From: Acinetobacter sp. ANC 4173
GTDB taxonomy: Bacteria > Pseudomonadota > Gammaproteobacteria > Pseudomonadales > Moraxellaceae
Direction of reading: 5' to 3'
Length of the DNA: 64,000 nt
Assembly: GCF_004331255.1 (NCBI RefSeq)
Contig: NZ_SJOF01000013.1
Location: forward strand, 36,899 to 100,898
The notes beneath the pieces are model-generated. The model did no database searches. It saw nothing but the letters and a program-made list of their open reading frames with translations, and had not been told where the DNA came from. Made by a program: the position numbers and the translations under genes. Below are positions 9,798 to 18,986 of the stretch, piece after piece. The number at the start of each line of letters is the position of its first letter. The stretch's first letter is position 1.

Positions 9798-10014
9798 TTC
9801 AAGTATTAAAATTATAAGCTATTAAATAGTTATACAAAATCATATCCAAATTTGGAATATTTTTTCTTAATCTAAACTGAATTTTAATAATTATAAAAAA
9901 ATGAGCTGTTCATCTCTTACTTTAATTCAATATAACATCCTGTGAGTTCAATTTGCAGCAATTTCAGATTATAATTGCCGCTTAAACCCCATCTTGCAGT
10001 TATTTCTGGACATT

Positions 10015-10701
10015 ATGAGCAAACATGATTCATCGCTTTCTAAAGATCAGTACAACTTACTGAAGGCTTTTAAAAAGCAAATTAATCATCCACATTCAAC
10101 CGCTGCTGAACAGCAAGTTGAAGCGAAAAAGCAAGCTGTAATAGCTGAGCCAGATGATGCCGAATTATTTCTAAAATCCATGCAAGGTGTACAAAAAATG
10201 GATGTCGGCAATATCGCTCAGATTGCCAAAAGTTCGAAAAAGAAATTAGATGCTCAGGTTTTAGCAAAGCGAGCAGCGGCTATTGGTCCAACTGAATCTG
10301 AAATGGCTGAACTTTCCGACACACAAGCCATGCTCAACCCAGTTGCCAGTCAAGCGAATTTGAGTTATCGCATTGCGACGTTGCAACATAAGGTTTTTGA
10401 AGATTTAAAAGCAGGTAAAATACGTTGGTTTGAAGCGGTAGATTTACATGGCTGCACCGTAGAGCAAGCCCGTGCTGCCGTACTTCAAATTATTCAAATG
10501 GCAAAAGATGAAAATCAGAATGTCATTAAAATTGTACACGGCAAAGGTCCTGAAGCTATTTTAAAAACCTATGTGAATGGCTGGTTACGTCAGCATCGTG
10601 ATGTACTGGCATTTGTGAGTGCACCGGATAATCAGGGTGGTACGGGCGCGGTTTTAGTTTTACTAAAACGTTCAGAAAAAAATCCAAAACACAAACAGTA
10701 A
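10015..10701 (+). CDS. smrA: Smr/MutS2-domain protein
   Basis: A 228-residue protein with a C-terminal Smr domain, found in nucleases that nick DNA or cut RNA near stalled ribosomes. Three Smr hallmarks are present: DLHG (VDLHGCTVEQARA), HGKG (IVHGKGPEAIL) and the GGTGAVLVLLKR end. The N-terminal 130 residues are charged and lack a known fold, as in other short bacterial SmrA proteins. The ATG at 10015 was chosen over an in-frame TTG at 9994, because the N-terminus MSKHDSSLSKDQ then looks natural. It precedes folE by 87 bp on the same strand. Whether it acts on DNA or mRNA cannot be told. Confidence 0.85.
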   Translation: MSKHDSSLSKDQYNLLKAFKKQINHPHSTAAEQQVEAKKQAVIAEPDDAELFLKSMQGVQKMDVGNIAQIAKSSKKKLDAQVLAKRAAAIGPTESEMAELSDTQAMLNPVASQANLSYRIATLQHKVFEDLKAGKIRWFEAVDLHGCTVEQARAAVLQIIQMAKDENQNVIKIVHGKGPEAILKTYVNGWLRQHRDVLAFVSAPDNQGGTGAVLVLLKRSEKNPKHKQ

Positions 10702-10788
10702 TCGGATTTTGATATTAAACACGGTATTTTTTCGGTTTTCTGGTACAATGCCGTCCTTGTTCAATATAAGAGTAAGTGAAAACGTCTT

Positions 10789-11343
10789 ATGTCTATGCAG
10801 CAATCCTACGCAAACATTTTAACTGCCGTTGGTGAAGACCTGAATCGTCCAGGTTTACTTGATACACCTGTGCGTGCTGCTAAAGCGTTTTCGTATTTAA
10901 CGTCTGGTTATAGTAAGACGCTAGAAGAAGTGACCAATAAAGCGGTGTTCCCATCGGACAACCGTGAAATGGTCTTGGTGAAAAATATTGAATTTTATTC
11001 GCTTTGCGAACACCATCTCCTCCCGTTCTATGGTCGTGTGCATATCGCTTATTTACCTGAAGGTCATGTGCTTGGCTTATCTAAATTTGCTCGCATTACT
11101 GAAATGTTCGCACGTCGTTTACAAATTCAGGAAAATTTGACCCAGCAAATTGCCGAAGCTGTTGCTGAAGTCACTCAGGCACGTGGTGTTGCTGTGGTGA
11201 TTGATTCTGCGCATATGTGCATGATGATGCGCGGTGTCGGTAAACAAGAGTCAACCACACGTACCGTTTCATTTATTGGGGAATTTAAAACCGATAAAGA
11301 ATCACGTCGTGAATTCCTCAGTGCAGTACCTGAAAGTTACTGA
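10789..11343 (+). CDS. folE: GTP cyclohydrolase I, type I
   Basis: Converts GTP to dihydroneopterin triphosphate, the entry step of tetrahydrofolate synthesis. It has 184 residues, the short bacterial form. The zinc and substrate motifs are visible: [38 protein letters not shown], and [17 protein letters not shown] with the second zinc-binding Cys. A promoter probably lies in the 87-bp gap after smrA, and the gene ends in a terminator at 11364. Housekeeping gene with no oddities. Confidence 0.96.
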   Translation: MSMQQSYANILTAVGEDLNRPGLLDTPVRAAKAFSYLTSGYSKTLEEVTNKAVFPSDNREMVLVKNIEFYSLCEHHLLPFYGRVHIAYLPEGHVLGLSKFARITEMFARRLQIQENLTQQIAEAVAEVTQARGVAVVIDSAHMCMMMRGVGKQESTTRTVSFIGEFKTDKESRREFLSAVPESY

Positions 11344-11363
11344 TTCATCTCAAATGAATTAAA

Positions 11364-11396
11364 AAATAAACCCCGAAACACTCGGGGTTTATTTTT
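11364..11396 (+). terminator. Terminator after folE, shared with the arsH remnant
   Basis: Stem AAATAAACCCCGA (11364-11376), loop AACAC, TCGGGGTTTATTT (11382-11394) and further T. The AT arms make it work on both strands, so it also closes the minus-strand ars remnants. Confidence 0.9.
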
Positions 11397-11399
11397 ATC

Positions 11400-11744
11400 T
11401 TATAGTGAACGCTGATTCACGCACTTCGACAACTGCTCTGCGGTTTCAACACGTTCCGAATAACAATCCGTTAAATAGGCTGACTGTCCACGGGTCAACA
11501 AGGTAAATTTATACAATTCTTCCAGCACATCCACGATGCGGGTATAGAAAGATGAATCTGTCATTGAGCCATCTTCTTCAAATTTCAAGAATGCTTTTGG
11601 AATCGAATACTGGTTTGGAATGATGATCATACGCATTTGATTGAGTGCACTAAAGATTGTGAACCACCACAAACTTGCATCAAGACCAGTATTTTACTCT
11701 GTGTAGCTCGAATAGCCTCTGCTGCCAGCGGAATCCAGTCAAGG
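11400..11744 (-). pseudogene. arsH: arsH remnant (3' half, frameshifted)
   Basis: The minus strand encodes the C-terminal half of ArsH, an NADPH-dependent FMN reductase that oxidises organoarsenicals. One frame reads [19 protein letters not shown] and then [10 protein letters not shown]. The frame then shifts to [16 protein letters not shown], skipping the family's LGRWMRM block, and runs on through [19 protein letters not shown] and [20 protein letters not shown] to the normal C-terminus at 11400. So both an internal deletion/frameshift and loss of the 5' half are seen. The 5' side is joined straight to acr3 sequence at about 11744. Not functional. Confidence 0.8.
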
Positions 11745-11990
11745 TTCGTTTATCTTTAAAACTTCTGGTAAAGCTGTATAGTCCACCTTTGCCAACGGTG
11801 GATACATCATCACAATAAGACCGATGGCAATTGGAATATTGACACTGCCGACATGCATTTGATTTAAAACAACCGAAGTTTGCGGGATAAATACCCCAAT
11901 AGCAACGCCAAGGGCCATGGCAATAAAAATCCACAAGGTTAAATTGCAGTCCAAAAAGAAAGTCTAGAAGTCGACAGGTATTTTCTCAAT
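11745..11990 (-). pseudogene. acr3: acr3 arsenite-efflux remnant (5' third only)
   Basis: The minus strand gives the first membrane segments of an ACR3-family arsenite permease: FFLDCNLTLWIFIAMALGV, then IGVFIPQTSVVLNQMHVGSV and PIAIGLIVMMYPPLAKVDYT, ending near ALPEVLK. The remaining roughly 250 residues are absent and the reading runs into arsH. A TAG lies a few codons before the conserved LTLWI motif and no convincing start is left. A deletion between acr3 and arsH explains the junction. The gene is dead. Confidence 0.8.
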
Positions 11991-12182
11991 CAGGGAGATT
12001 TGTTTTATATAGCGAATAGATCTCATTCGATAGATTTTTTGATCAGCTTAAAACAAACAAGCATCCAACATTCTAAATACAAGATACATCCAATTCTGAT
12101 TCTATTTAATCAGGACCGCATCTGGTCATTAAATTCATTCAAACATCAGCTATCGTACAATAAACCTGCTAAATACAGTGAA

Positions 12183-12506
12183 TCAATCACAATGGATATT
12201 GGTCAAAGTATTCAAATAAAAAGTTTCTCTGTCTGTTTGTGCTGACTGAGCAATGATCTTTAACACCGCATTTGCCCATTCAGGTAAATCTGGATTCACA
12301 CGGTAATACACCCATTGCCCTTTGCGCTGATCCAATAAAACCGATAAATTTCTAAGCAATGCCAAATGTCGTGAAATTTTAGGCTGACTCAATTGCAATA
12401 ATTCCGTCAGTTCACACACACATACATTTTCTCTCACAAGTACCCACTTAATAATGTCCAAGCGAGTAGGGTCAGAGAGACATTTAAAGAAATTAGTTTG
12501 ATCCAT
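12183..12506 (-). CDS. arsR: ArsR-family transcriptional repressor
   Basis: A 107-residue winged-helix ArsR/SmtB repressor that would leave DNA on binding arsenite or antimonite. The metal site ENVCVCELTELL has the paired Cys of the arsenic-sensing ELCVCDL motif, followed by the recognition helix LSQPKISRHLALLR. The frame is intact. The ATG at 12506 (MDQTNFFKCLSDPTRLD) was preferred to an upstream TTG at 12518. It is divergent from the arsC remnant, and a palindrome at 12532-12549 between them is the likely operator. It is the only ars gene here without visible damage, so it may now regulate nothing local. Confidence 0.9.
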   Translation of the reverse strand: MDQTNFFKCLSDPTRLDIIKWVLVRENVCVCELTELLQLSQPKISRHLALLRNLSVLLDQRKGQWVYYRVNPDLPEWANAVLKIIAQSAQTDRETFYLNTLTNIHCD

Positions 12507-12531
12507 TTTACAGCCCAAAATTTAGTAATCC

Positions 12532-12549
12532 TTGATATATGTATATCAA
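12532..12549. promoter_or_regulatory. Candidate ArsR operator
   Basis: TTGATATA (12532-12539), TG, TATATCAA (12542-12549) form a perfect 8-bp inverted repeat between the divergent arsR and arsC starts, the expected place and size for an ArsR dimer site. The binding itself is inferred. Confidence 0.6.
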
Positions 12550-12596
12550 TATATAAATGCAATAAAGTTTATTTAACGAAAGATGATGTCTAAAAA

Positions 12597-13019
12597 ATGA
12601 TTAAGATTTATCATAATCCTGCTTGTGGTACGTTCAGAAATACCCTTGGTCTCATATAAAACACGGGTCAAAAACCAGAAATTATTAAATATCTTAAAAC
12701 ACTACCTAATAAACAAGAATTGATTGATTTAATCAAGCACTCAGGCTTATCTGTACGTGAAGTACTACGCAAAAATGTTCCACCTTATGAGGAATTACAA
12801 CTAGAACAGTCAACGCATAACGATGAGCAACTTATTGATTTTATGCTGCAATATCAAATTTTAATCAATAGACCTTTTGCAGTAACAGAACTCGATATGA
12901 GATTATGTCGACCCTCTGAAGTCGTTCTTGAAATTTTTACAGAGCCACAACGTAGTAGTTTTAGCAAAGAAGATGATGAGCCATTAATCAATAAACATGG
13001 GAAATTGATTAAAAATTAA
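12597..13019 (+). pseudogene. arsC: arsC arsenate reductase with an in-frame stop
   Basis: Glutaredoxin-linked arsenate reductase (ArsC family, about 140 codons). The frame opens MIKIYHNPACGTFRNTLGLI, then meets TAA at 12657-12659 (codon 21), and continues in the same frame without shift: NTGQKPEIIKYLKTLPNKQ, then LSVREVLRKNVPPYEELQL, ILINRPFAVTELDMRLCRPS and the normal end. The catalytic Cys is in CGT, but the usual Ser of CGTSRNT is Phe here, a second sign of decay. A single nonsense codon is the only frame damage. A translational restart within the body would lack the catalytic Cys, so the product is very likely inactive. Confidence 0.85.
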
Positions 13020-13031
13020 AATGTATTCAAG

Positions 13032-13060
13032 AAAAAAGGCGCTTACAATGCACCTTTTTT
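13032..13060 (+). terminator. Terminator after arsC / end of DUF4105 gene
   Basis: AAAAAAGG-C-GC, loop, GC-A-CCTTTTTT (13032-13060), with one C/A mismatch. T runs on both strands make it a likely two-way terminator for the convergent arsC remnant and the DUF4105 gene. Confidence 0.7.
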
Positions 13061-13073
13061 CCTCTGCTTAAGT

Positions 13074-14957
13074 TCAGAAAAATCGGACATAACCGAAGCT
13101 CAGCTTATTCCAATCTTTTTCATCTTGATATTGATACTCCCACCCCACGCGTAATGCATTCTGCGCATTCAATGCATACTGTACTTGCGAATTCAATCGA
13201 ACTTGCCATTGATGCGAATCTTCCCAATATGGCAATTCGACCTGCACAATCGAATTAATATGGTCTGTCCAAATGTTCTGACAACCGACCATCGGCCCTA
13301 TACCCAATCGCCAGCCTTTATCTAATGATTTTCCACCCTGAAAATAGGTTTGCATTTGCGCATAACATAGATTCTCTCGTTTTGAGTCCGCATAGCTGTA
13401 GCCCATCTGCATTTTTAAACTGGCAACACCATGTTGATCCTGCTCGCTAAAATGCCCTGACGAATCAGTCGCTTCTTGTTGCCAACCCAGATTAAATCCC
13501 CATGTCAACGGCGTTTTAAACGCTGTAATCGGGTTATAAGAATTTACTGTCAGAAAGTCGAAATGTTCTAACTTCAACTCATCCTCACGCAATTGAATAG
13601 CCCCATCCCAAAACAACAATTGTGTTCCTATACGGTATCCGCCTTGAGGATCAATCAAATCATGATAGGCTTGACGATGTCCCAACTCAATAAATTCATC
13701 GCCTTGCACAGTTCCTGCTTTTACAGAGAAATTTCGAGCATCATGTGATTGTGTGGGGTCAATACGTGGACGTTTGGGCGCTTGACGCTGCTTATCTAAA
13801 TCGATCGTACTACGTAAAATGAGTAATTCACGAAGATTAGGCTGTGCAAAAGCAACATCTACTTTACGTGCGACCAATTGCAAATACAGATCGTCATAGG
13901 CCATTTCTAAAATTTTGGCACGATCTTCCGCAGAATAAGCTGCCAAAATTTCCAGTCTTTGTTTTTGTTCAGTAAAAGCAACCTGATGGGCTGTTTTGGC
14001 CAAACTTTGCCCATGCTGTTTGGCTTGTGCCAATAATTGGGTTTCTAAGGCAGGACGATAGACTGTCTCACGAACAATCCCTTGCTGATCAATGGCTTTA
14101 ATGGTCTGCATTGGAATTGCTGCGACTTTAAACTGTTGACTTAAATTGAGTTCGGGACGCACCAAATCAATCAGCCCTAACAGACGATAAGCACAGTTAT
14201 CGCTGACAAAATAATAGGGAAAAGTCACATGTTGCATTTCCCAAATATGCTGTACCAAAAAGCGAGTTTCTTCTGGGTTTAAATTGAGTTCATATTCCCA
14301 CAAGTCACGACTTTCTAAGTCCCCATATTCTTTTACCTTGCGATAATATGGCATTAAAGAGTATTCGCCAGGATATTGTCCAGTTAAGCCTTTCCAAGCA
14401 AAGGCCCAACCATCCGCGCTTGCGACCGTGGCTGCATAGTTCACCGCATAAGAAACCAAGTTTAATTGTTTCTGGTCTTTGGGATCTAAACGCAATAAGG
14501 TATGCCCAAACATCGAACTCGGATTACCCATAAAGTCAGTTGCATAAATTAAAGTGGCTTTATAGGGTTTAATTTCACCAAGCCATTTGTCTAATTCAGG
14601 ACATTCAACTTGTGGTAAATCTGTCGCGGAAATCTTCAGTTGCTTGATTAACCATTGACTGCGTGCTGGAAATCGGCAGCGAACAGATTGATTCGGAGCC
14701 GCCGTTAGAAACAGCGCTTCGATATTGCTATTTAATTCATTTTGTAAATGTGTCTGCCCTTCTGGGCTAAGAAAATAGCCCGTATAGTGAACTTCACTGT
14801 GCCCTTTGGAGTCGGCATACATTAATCTTTGCCAAGTTGTCTCTTGCACCAGGTGTTTCTGGGTCGCCATTTGAACATAGTGCATAGAGGGTGTAGGTTC
14901 AACGGCATACGCCAGACTAGAACCGAATAAAGCTGTAAATAATGCAATCTTTTTCAT
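13074..14957 (-). CDS. DUF4105 (Lnb N-terminal periplasmic domain) envelope protein
   Basis: A 627-residue exported protein with signal peptide MKKIALFTALFGSSLAYA. It shows the DUF4105 domain, now called the Lnb N-terminal periplasmic domain: Cys in VRCRFPARSQWL, MGNPSSMFGHTLLRLD with the conserved His, and WEYELNLNPEETRFLVQH. The family has a papain-like fold proposed to act in lipoprotein N-acylation or peptidase chemistry. The C-terminal 200 residues alternate polar and aromatic positions and end in Phe (LSFGYVRFF), as in an outer-membrane barrel. It follows the DUF3015 gene, separated by an attenuator-like hairpin at 14982. The biochemical role is not established. Confidence 0.85.
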   Translation of the reverse strand: MKKIALFTALFGSSLAYAVEPTPSMHYVQMATQKHLVQETTWQRLMYADSKGHSEVHYTGYFLSPEGQTHLQNELNSNIEALFLTAAPNQSVRCRFPARSQWLIKQLKISATDLPQVECPELDKWLGEIKPYKATLIYATDFMGNPSSMFGHTLLRLDPKDQKQLNLVSYAVNYAATVASADGWAFAWKGLTGQYPGEYSLMPYYRKVKEYGDLESRDLWEYELNLNPEETRFLVQHIWEMQHVTFPYYFVSDNCAYRLLGLIDLVRPELNLSQQFKVAAIPMQTIKAIDQQGIVRETVYRPALETQLLAQAKQHGQSLAKTAHQVAFTEQKQRLEILAAYSAEDRAKILEMAYDDLYLQLVARKVDVAFAQPNLRELLILRSTIDLDKQRQAPKRPRIDPTQSHDARNFSVKAGTVQGDEFIELGHRQAYHDLIDPQGGYRIGTQLLFWDGAIQLREDELKLEHFDFLTVNSYNPITAFKTPLTWGFNLGWQQEATDSSGHFSEQDQHGVASLKMQMGYSYADSKRENLCYAQMQTYFQGGKSLDKGWRLGIGPMVGCQNIWTDHINSIVQVELPYWEDSHQWQVRLNSQVQYALNAQNALRVGWEYQYQDEKDWNKLSFGYVRFF

Positions 14958-14981
14958 TAAATTTAATATTTTTAGATATAA

Positions 14982-15008
14982 AAAACCCTGTCAGATTGAC
15001 AGGGTTTT
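14982..15008 (-). terminator. Hairpin between DUF3015 and DUF4105 genes
   Basis: AAAACCCTGTCA (14982-14993), loop GAT, TGACAGGGTTTT (14997-15008). On the minus strand it follows the DUF3015 stop and precedes the DUF4105 start with a T run, so it would end or attenuate read-through between the two. Confidence 0.85.
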
Positions 15009-15019
15009 ACAACAATCAA

Positions 15020-15490
15020 TTAGACATAAGCTTTGAGGACAGCATCTTTTGCCATTACAGCTTGTAGAGAAGTGAGTACTTGGTAAGAATCTTTATTCTC
15101 TGTAGAATAAATTTCAGCAAAATTTTGCTTAGATACAGCAAAGAAACGGGCTTTATCTTCTGCTTTAATATTGAGTAATTCAGCCAATACATTCAAGCTT
15201 TCGCCCTGACCCACTGCCATATCACGCGCCAATGCTTCTGCATTTTCATTGGTAAACGTGACTGCTTGTGCAGTGACTGTACCCGAACCACTACAACCGA
15301 GAGTACCAAAGGTGATACCAAATAATTGGTTGGCAAATAAACCATTTGTTGTAGCGGCAAGTAACTTCGGCACTTTACCTGATTGACCCGCCCAAATCTC
15401 AGAACCAATACCGCAACCTGCATCGCTATCTGCAAATGCTGCTGTAGAACCTATTGCCAATACTGCTGCTAACGCTACTTTTTTTAACAT
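15020..15490 (-). CDS. DUF3015 family periplasmic protein
   Basis: A 156-residue secreted protein. The signal peptide MLKKVALAAVLAIGSTAAFA is followed by mature DSDAGCGIGSEIWAGQSG. DUF3015 features are the GCGIGS start, the LLAATTNGLFANQLFGITFG block and a second Cys in LGCSGSG, so one disulfide is likely. The function of the family is unknown. It is often next to a DUF4105 gene, as here. The strong signal sequence and small size suggest an abundant periplasmic or outer-membrane-associated protein. The downstream hairpin means it is probably made in excess over DUF4105. Confidence 0.88.
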   Translation of the reverse strand: MLKKVALAAVLAIGSTAAFADSDAGCGIGSEIWAGQSGKVPKLLAATTNGLFANQLFGITFGTLGCSGSGTVTAQAVTFTNENAEALARDMAVGQGESLNVLAELLNIKAEDKARFFAVSKQNFAEIYSTENKDSYQVLTSLQAVMAKDAVLKAYV

Positions 15491-15632
15491 CGCACTTCTC
15501 CAGAATTATTCTCTGAGTGTTCTAATTATTTACATGTAATGATGGATTACACAAACTTAGATTATCTGCATATCTTTAATAACGCAAAATAATTTATATT
15601 AAAGTTAAAAAAACAAAACTAAACTATTCATA

Positions 15633-16436
15633 TTAATCATTATTTAACTGCCAATCACCCTTTGAGTTGCGTATTCCAAGTATTTTCAAGACTAAAACTA
15701 GACTTAACAACAGCAACAAATACCATGAACCCAGCTTTCCCCAACCCACCATATGCCAAGCATCAACCTGACTTGGATAAAGCCAAATTTTGTAAAAAGT
15801 ACTCACATTTTCGGCAAGCCAAATAATAAAAGCCAAGACCCACAGAATAGGTAACATCGGCAGTTGAATGGTGTGATGGTGTAATTCAAAACGAATCTTG
15901 GTTTTCCAGAACAGCACGATACTCCAGCAAAACAAGACATAGCGAATATCTGGAATAAAGAATTTGCTCATAAAATTTAAATAAGACAACACTGCCAAAG
16001 TCAACATATGACTAAATTTAGGCAAAGCCTTAAAAGACACAGTATAAAGTCGTAAAGAACGAGCAAAAAAACTTCCGACCGCTGAATACATAAACCCAGC
16101 AAATAAAGGCACTGTCCACAGTTTAAAAATTGCAGGTTGTGGATATTGCCATGAAGCAATGGCTGGATGCGTAAGGAAAATTTCCATCCCCATTGCCATA
16201 ATGTGAAACAGTGCAATGACTCTGGCTTCTGCCCAAGATTCTAATTTTAAATATAATAAGCAGCATTGAATAATTAAGGCATAAAACAACAGGTAATCAT
16301 AACGATAAAAACCATAATGCGGTTCATAACCTAAAGGCGCAGTAAACACAAAAGCCAATAATAAAAGTATTCCAAATAAGGCAGCCGAAGCTGCCTTATA
16401 AGAAAACTCAACACAAGATTGAGCAACACGCAACAC
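15633..16436 (-). CDS. DUF817 family membrane protein
   Basis: A 267-residue integral membrane protein with about seven or eight hydrophobic helices; the first is near residues 18-33 (AALFGILLLLAFVFTAPLG). It carries the DUF817 family features: HIMAMGMEIFLTHPAIASWQYP with a conserved His/Glu, MYSAVGSFFARSLRLY, and LAENVSTFYKIWLYPSQ with WHMVGWGKLGSWYLL. The function is not known. It starts 20 bp downstream of the hemE stop on the same strand, so it may share hemE's transcript. No regulation is visible. Confidence 0.85.
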   Translation of the reverse strand: MLRVAQSCVEFSYKAASAALFGILLLLAFVFTAPLGYEPHYGFYRYDYLLFYALIIQCCLLYLKLESWAEARVIALFHIMAMGMEIFLTHPAIASWQYPQPAIFKLWTVPLFAGFMYSAVGSFFARSLRLYTVSFKALPKFSHMLTLAVLSYLNFMSKFFIPDIRYVLFCWSIVLFWKTKIRFELHHHTIQLPMLPILWVLAFIIWLAENVSTFYKIWLYPSQVDAWHMVGWGKLGSWYLLLLLSLVLVLKILGIRNSKGDWQLNND

Positions 16437-16456
16437 AGTAAATACTCAACCTAAAT

Positions 16457-17527
16457 TTATAGATACTTTGCGCTATATTCATGTACGGTGTCGATAAACA
16501 CTTTCGGATGATCTGGGTTCACCCATTGGGTAATACCATGACCCAAATTCGCAATATATCCCGTTTTTTCACCATTGGCATAAGCTTCATCCAACATAGC
16601 TCGAGTAGCTTTTTGAATCGTTTGTGATGAACCATATAAAGTTGCCGGATCCAAATTGCCCTGTAACGCTGCACGACCATTCACGATTTTACGTGCTACA
16701 GACAATGGCGTCGTCCAGTCCAATCCTAGCGCATCTGCACCTGTTGCAACCATTGGCTCTAACCATTGACCACCACCCTTGGTGAATAAAATCACTGGAA
16801 TTTTGCGACCATCTTTTTCACGTTTTAAACCGCAGATAATTTTCTGCATGTAATTTAATGAAAATTCGATATATTCACGATGTGCTAATGCACCGCCCCA
16901 ACTGTCAAAAATTTGAACAGCTTGCGCACCCGCATCAATTTGCGCATTTAAATAGTCAATCACTGCAATAGCCAAACGATCAAGCAAAGCATGTAAAACT
17001 TCAGGCTGTGCGTACATCATGTGCTTGGTAAAGCGGAAGTCTTTGCTGGAACCGCCTTCAACCATATAAGTCGCTAAAGTCCAAGGACTTCCCGAAAAGC
17101 CAATCAGTGGCACTTGTCCACCTAAAGCTGAACGAATGGTCGATACCGCATTCATGACATAATCTAAATCAGACTTTGCATTGAATGTCGGTAAATTCAT
17201 GACATCTTGCTCAGTACGTACAGTTTTATGAAACTTTGGACCTTCGCCTGCCTCAAAATACAGACCCAAACCTAAGGCATCTGGAACGGTCAAAATGTCC
17301 GAAAATAAAATTGCGGCATCTAAGTCATAACGACGTAAAGGTTGTAAGGTCACTTCACATGCAAACTCGGTGTTTTTACATAAAGAAAGGAAATCACCTG
17401 CCTTTGCACGTGTTTCACGATACTCAGGTAAATAGCGTCCTGCCTGACGCATCATCCATACAGGCGTAGTATCAACAGGCTCACGCAATAAAGCACGCAG
17501 AAAACGATCATTTTTTAAGGTCGCCAT
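16457..17527 (-). CDS. hemE: Uroporphyrinogen decarboxylase
   Basis: Decarboxylates uroporphyrinogen III to coproporphyrinogen III in haem synthesis. It has 356 residues, normal length. The N-terminal signature [17 protein letters not shown] holds the substrate-binding Arg residues; [17 protein letters not shown] has the catalytic Asp; [15 protein letters not shown] and the C-terminal [16 protein letters not shown] are all canonical. The ATG at 17527 gives [14 protein letters not shown], a standard start. It is monocistronic or followed by the DUF817 gene. Confidence 0.97.
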   Translation of the reverse strand: MATLKNDRFLRALLREPVDTTPVWMMRQAGRYLPEYRETRAKAGDFLSLCKNTEFACEVTLQPLRRYDLDAAILFSDILTVPDALGLGLYFEAGEGPKFHKTVRTEQDVMNLPTFNAKSDLDYVMNAVSTIRSALGGQVPLIGFSGSPWTLATYMVEGGSSKDFRFTKHMMYAQPEVLHALLDRLAIAVIDYLNAQIDAGAQAVQIFDSWGGALAHREYIEFSLNYMQKIICGLKREKDGRKIPVILFTKGGGQWLEPMVATGADALGLDWTTPLSVARKIVNGRAALQGNLDPATLYGSSQTIQKATRAMLDEAYANGEKTGYIANLGHGITQWVNPDHPKVFIDTVHEYSAKYL

Positions 17528-17729
17528 TGACTTTCCTAACTTAATTTAATCTTTGCAGCATCATAACAAAAAGGACTAAATTTTAATAACTTCTAACACG
17601 ATTAAAATTTAATGTTCTTGTTGGACAAATGTCTATTTACACAAAACAAATACTGCATCTGCCATTTTTTTCTGCAATACTTGCGTCGTTTGTCACTTAG
17701 TAAATGAATAATTCTTAAGGTTGAATTAC

Positions 17730-18968
17730 ATGTTCGTTCGCACAATACTCGCAATGAGTTTAGGCTGCCTTTTTGCTGGCACAGCTTTTGCCACAGCTAC
17801 TACTGCTGAACAACCATTAAAGCCCAAAGTCGTTACCAATACTGCCGTAGAAGACCCAATTAATCCTCTTGCAATAGGCTCTGCATCTTCAGCGCAAGAT
17901 ACACAAATTACGCCTCAAGAACAGCAAGACTTAAATAAGGCGTCGCAAACTTTACAAAATCTTCAACAAACTGAAGATAATACAGCAGATATTGGAACTG
18001 CTCCAGCCAGCTCAGCTGTAGCAACAAGTGCGGCAACAGCACCTACCTCTCCTGCTGCAAAGGCCTCTTGGACACTTGATGGTCTAAATAATGCATCTTG
18101 GTTTGACAATATTGGTAAAGGTCAATTCCCTGTTTATGCACGAACGCAAGTCATGTTGAATAACTCACATGCTTCACCAGGTGCAATTGATGGTTCCAGT
18201 GGTAAAAATACCTTAAAAGCACTTGCTACTTTTCAACAAATGAATGGTTTACAGCCAACAGGGACTTTAACCAAACAAACTTGGGATGCCTTAGTCGCTA
18301 AACAAGGGAATCGTCCAGCATTCGTAGAATACACCATTACCGATGCTGACCTTAAAGGTCCCTATGCACCGTCTATTCCACACGACTACGCATTACAAGC
18401 CAAAATGAAAGGTTTGTACTACACTCGTGTGACAGAAATGTTGGGTGAAAAATTCCATATGGATGAAGATTTCTTGAAGAAACTTAATCCAAAAGCAACA
18501 TTCAAGAAAGCTGGTGAAAAGATTATTGTGACGAATATTCGCAATGAACTCCCAGAAGACATTCATTTAATTGTTGCGCATAAAGGTGCTAAACAACTGT
18601 ATCTATTTAATAGCCGCAACCAAATGATTGCTTCTTTCCCTGCGACCATTGGTAGCTCAGATACACCCTCTCCTGAAGGCACCTATAAAGTCACTGGCGT
18701 AGCACCAAACCCTTGGTATAGCTACTCACCAAGCAACTTTGTTCAAGGTAAAAACTTAAAGCCACTTTCTTTACCACCTGGTCCAAACGGTCCAGTAGGT
18801 AACATTTGGATTGGTCTAAGCAAAAAATCATTTGGTATTCACGGTACACCTAACCCATCTGCAATTTCAAAAACTGCATCGCATGGTTGTATCCGTTTAA
18901 CCAACTGGGATGCCAACGACCTCGGTAAAAAAGTTCGTTCTGGCGTGACTGTAAAATTCCTTAATTAA
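17730..18968 (+). CDS. L,D-transpeptidase (YkuD) with peptidoglycan-binding domain
   Basis: A periplasmic enzyme that makes 3-3 peptidoglycan crosslinks or anchors proteins to the wall. The 412-residue product starts at the ATG at 17730, nine bases after AAGG; a TTG at 17721 was rejected. The signal peptide is MFVRTILAMSLGCLFAGTAFA. A low-complexity Ala/Thr/Gln/Ser linker (about 30-110) follows, then a peptidoglycan-binding_1 domain (NTLKALATFQQMNGLQPTGT), a LysM-like stretch (EKFHMDEDFLKKLNP) and the YkuD domain with HGTPNPSAISKTASHGCIRL. The catalytic Cys is about residue 387. A terminator follows at 18987. Confidence 0.93.
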   Translation: MFVRTILAMSLGCLFAGTAFATATTAEQPLKPKVVTNTAVEDPINPLAIGSASSAQDTQITPQEQQDLNKASQTLQNLQQTEDNTADIGTAPASSAVATSAATAPTSPAAKASWTLDGLNNASWFDNIGKGQFPVYARTQVMLNNSHASPGAIDGSSGKNTLKALATFQQMNGLQPTGTLTKQTWDALVAKQGNRPAFVEYTITDADLKGPYAPSIPHDYALQAKMKGLYYTRVTEMLGEKFHMDEDFLKKLNPKATFKKAGEKIIVTNIRNELPEDIHLIVAHKGAKQLYLFNSRNQMIASFPATIGSSDTPSPEGTYKVTGVAPNPWYSYSPSNFVQGKNLKPLSLPPGPNGPVGNIWIGLSKKSFGIHGTPNPSAISKTASHGCIRLTNWDANDLGKKVRSGVTVKFLN

Positions 18969-18986
18969 TTCTAGCAATTAGCCCTA

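Noticed and set aside
12000..12245. Plus-strand 81-codon frame overlapping the end of arsR
   Set aside because: It overlaps the arsR coding end, has no RBS and does not look like a protein.
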